A DNA stretch of 6,272 bases from Alphaproteobacteria bacterium (GTDB taxonomy: Bacteria > Pseudomonadota > Alphaproteobacteria > RF32 > CAG-239). Under the pieces are notes generated by a model. It ran no database searches and was not told the origin of the DNA. It saw only the letters and a list, made by a program, of their open reading frames with translations. The stretch spans positions 1 to 6,272 of the forward strand of contig JAFUXW010000066.1 of NCBI GenBank assembly GCA_017477035.1, written 5' to 3'. Within the stretch, counting starts at the first letter, position 1. Each line of letters opens with the position of its first letter. Positions 4,896-6,272 of the stretch are shown here, in pieces. The position numbers and the translations under genes are program-made.

Positions 4896-5327
4896 TTAAA
4901 TTATGCCATATTGCGGATTTTGCATTTCCGCAGTTAATTCTTGCTTTATTTTTTCAATAATTTCAGCCTTCTTTTTCGGTTCATACTTCGCACTTGCCGA
5001 ATTCCACACTGTTCCCGGCCAATCCGGATCTCCTTTTTTGCGGCACACAATATGCACGTGAAGTTGTGGTGTCATATTTCCTATCATTGCTACATTATCT
5101 TGGTCACAAGGAAACAGTTTGAACATCACTTTTTCGGCCAAAGCGATTTCCCGCATAAGCTGGAAGCGTTCTTCCATTGTTAGATTGGTCATATTCTTGG
5201 TATTTTCTTTCATCGGTACTAAAAATATCCACGGATAATACTCATTATCTTCAAACAAAACACGGCAAAGTTTCAAATCCATAATATAATCTTTTGCCGC
5301 TAATCCCGACACCAATTCAAAAGCCAT
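4896..5327 (-). CDS. HIT-family protein (histidine-triad nucleotide hydrolase/transferase)
   Basis: This 143-aa protein has a HIT domain. The signature is Q88-L-H90-V-H92-I-V, followed by 'PDWPGTVWN'. By alignment to Hint-type HφHφHφφ, H90 is the likely nucleophile and the first histidine is replaced by Gln. An N-terminal strand pair, 'YYPWIFLVPMKENTKNMTNLT', and 'NVAMIGNMTPQLHVH' fit the fold. HIT proteins act on nucleotide phosphoramidates, dinucleoside polyphosphates or nucleotide-sugar-like substrates; which one applies here is unknown. The start is unambiguous: GGGGGA lies just upstream and the ATG begins one base after the stop of the HAD gene, so the two are translationally close or coupled. 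Sharing an operon with kdsB suggests a link to nucleotide metabolism or envelope sugar supply, but this is inference. Confidence 0.86.
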   Translation of the reverse strand: MAFELVSGLAAKDYIMDLKLCRVLFEDNEYYPWIFLVPMKENTKNMTNLTMEERFQLMREIALAEKVMFKLFPCDQDNVAMIGNMTPQLHVHIVCRKKGDPDWPGTVWNSASAKYEPKKKAEIIEKIKQELTAEMQNPQYGII

Positions 5328-5328
5328 A

Positions 5329-6272
5329 TTATTTTCCCCCTACGCTTTTAATTTGTATAATTTGGTTTACATCAATATTCTCAATTTTGCAAAGGCTTTC
5401 TACCGACTTACCATTTAAAATTTCTTCTGCTGTAACTCCAGTTTCAACACATAATATCGGGGTAATTCCTGCATTTATGCCCCCTTTAATATCCGTGCGG
5501 ACCGTATCTCCTACCATACAAGTACGTGATTTATCAAGTTGCACTCCTTTTTCCTGTAACACCTTGAAAGTGTAATCATAAATATTTCTATGCGGTTTTC
5601 CAAATTCCAAAACTTCAGCTCCGCGTTGTCTGAACATTTCGGCGATTGTGCCGTTTCTTACCACAAACACGGCCGGCGCATCCGGAATTAACGGATGGCC
5701 TTCTTTGGCTGTAAAATCCGGATTCGCATTTAATACAGGCTTATGTAAATATACAGCTTCATCAACAATTTCTTTGAATGGTTCCAATGTCAATGTATCC
5801 CACATTTTCACCCCGTTACTTTCATCATTTTTAACCGGCCAATATTGATCTTGATATTGCGGATATTTTGCCACATCTTCAGCAAATAGAAACGGAACTC
5901 CGCAATATACAAAATCAGCTTCTTTCAAATTTTCGGTTATTGTATATTTGCTATCTTTGAATGCTTTTTTATGTTCAAGTCCGATAACATAGTATTTTAA
6001 CGGATTCGGACAACATTCGAATTTTATGTTTCCCATCAACAAATGAGAACGCAATAAATCACCGGAAGTTACAATGTAGTTATAATCTCTATTCTGAAGC
6101 AAACCGCGTTTTGTATAGCTGGTAATTATATCCTTCTGGAGCATCGTAGTATTGGATATTATTGCCACCGTTTTACCCATACATACTAATTGTTCCATTG
6201 TTTCACGGCTACTTTTATAAAATCCGTTACCTTCCCAGAACACACCATAGGCATCAAACAAAAATAAGTCAA
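5329..6272 (-). CDS. Class IIA HAD-superfamily hydrolase (NagD-like), N-terminus outside window
   Basis: About 313 residues are visible and the frame is open to the right edge (it reads DLFLFDAYGVF), so the true start lies beyond the window. The TTG at 6261 is an internal Leu codon. HAD motifs appear in order: motif I 'FDAYGVFW' with the Asp nucleophile, motif II 'AIISNTT', motif III Lys in 'FGKPHRNIYDY', and motif IV 'CMVGDTVRTDIKGGINAGI'. The C2 cap lies between motifs II and III, as in class IIA (NagD, UMP or sugar phosphatases, 4-nitrophenyl phosphatases). Motif I has Tyr where most phosphatases have a second Asp (DxD). A DxW/DxY form is known in an alphaproteobacterial class IIA subfamily (TIGR01459-like, from memory). 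The substrate is unknown. It is the first visible gene of the operon with HIT and kdsB. Confidence 0.84.
   Translation of the reverse strand, partial: DLFLFDAYGVFWEGNGFYKSSRETMEQLVCMGKTVAIISNTTMLQKDIITSYTKRGLLQNRDYNYIVTSGDLLRSHLLMGNIKFECCPNPLKYYVIGLEHKKAFKDSKYTITENLKEADFVYCGVPFLFAEDVAKYPQYQDQYWPVKNDESNGVKMWDTLTLEPFKEIVDEAVYLHKPVLNANPDFTAKEGHPLIPDAPAVFVVRNGTIAEMFRQRGAEVLEFGKPHRNIYDYTFKVLQEKGVQLDKSRTCMVGDTVRTDIKGGINAGITPILCVETGVTAEEILNGKSVESLCKIENIDVNQIIQIKSVGGK

Noticed and set aside
5329..6261. Complete HAD gene starting at a TTG codon
   Set aside because: The frame continues to the window edge with DLFLFDAYG, and a HAD motif-I strand normally precedes the Asp nucleophile, so TTG is an internal Leu.
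1..6272. CRISPR array, insertion sequence, tRNA or rRNA
   Set aside because: I saw no regularly spaced repeats, transposase frames, cloverleaf with CCA-type end, or conserved rRNA stretches on either strand.

Overview
The window looks like chromosomal sequence from an AT-rich Gram-negative bacterium. The support is a lipopolysaccharide gene (kdsB), a small outer-membrane beta-barrel with a Sec signal peptide, and Shine-Dalgarno-led starts. The DxYG-type class IIA HAD hydrolase and the HIT protein with a QLHVH motif resemble alphaproteobacterial versions. A low-GC, host-associated alphaproteobacterium is my best guess, but it is inference only. All three stop codons are used as ordinary terminating stops, so the genetic code appears standard.

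Layout, left to right. (1) On the + strand, the 3' end of an M16-type peptidase-like gene (to 452) ends at a hairpin terminator. The loop of that terminator doubles as the -10 box of the next promoter. (2) That promoter drives a 279-aa ten-TM metal/metalloid exporter of the ArsP_2 type (522-1361). (3) Everything else is on the - strand. Convergent with the exporter are a GNAT acetyltransferase (1376-1822) and, just upstream of it, an HD-domain phosphohydrolase gene split by one in-frame TAA (1856-2296). Next come a beta-barrel outer-membrane protein (2347-2880), a bidirectional terminator, and a tandem acyl carrier protein with two phosphopantetheine serines (2986-3492).

(4) The stretch 3493-4105 has the densest non-coding structure. 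It holds a clear rho-independent terminator (3513-3556) and a foldable RNA of about 86 nt with a 14-bp closing helix (3577-3662). It also holds a 49-aa, strongly basic small protein (3694-3843) behind a TTGACA/TATTAC promoter, and a 99-nt multi-segment hairpin (4001-4099) just after kdsB. (5) A tight operon follows, read right to left: a HAD-IIA hydrolase (N-terminus outside the window), 1 nt, HIT protein, 16 nt, kdsB.

The best candidates for something undescribed are the small basic protein plus structured RNA unit at 3513-3933, the long hairpin at 4001-4099, and the free-standing ACP-ACP didomain protein. The interrupted HD gene is the clearest anomaly. I see no CRISPR array, insertion sequence, tRNA, rRNA or obvious phage gene.
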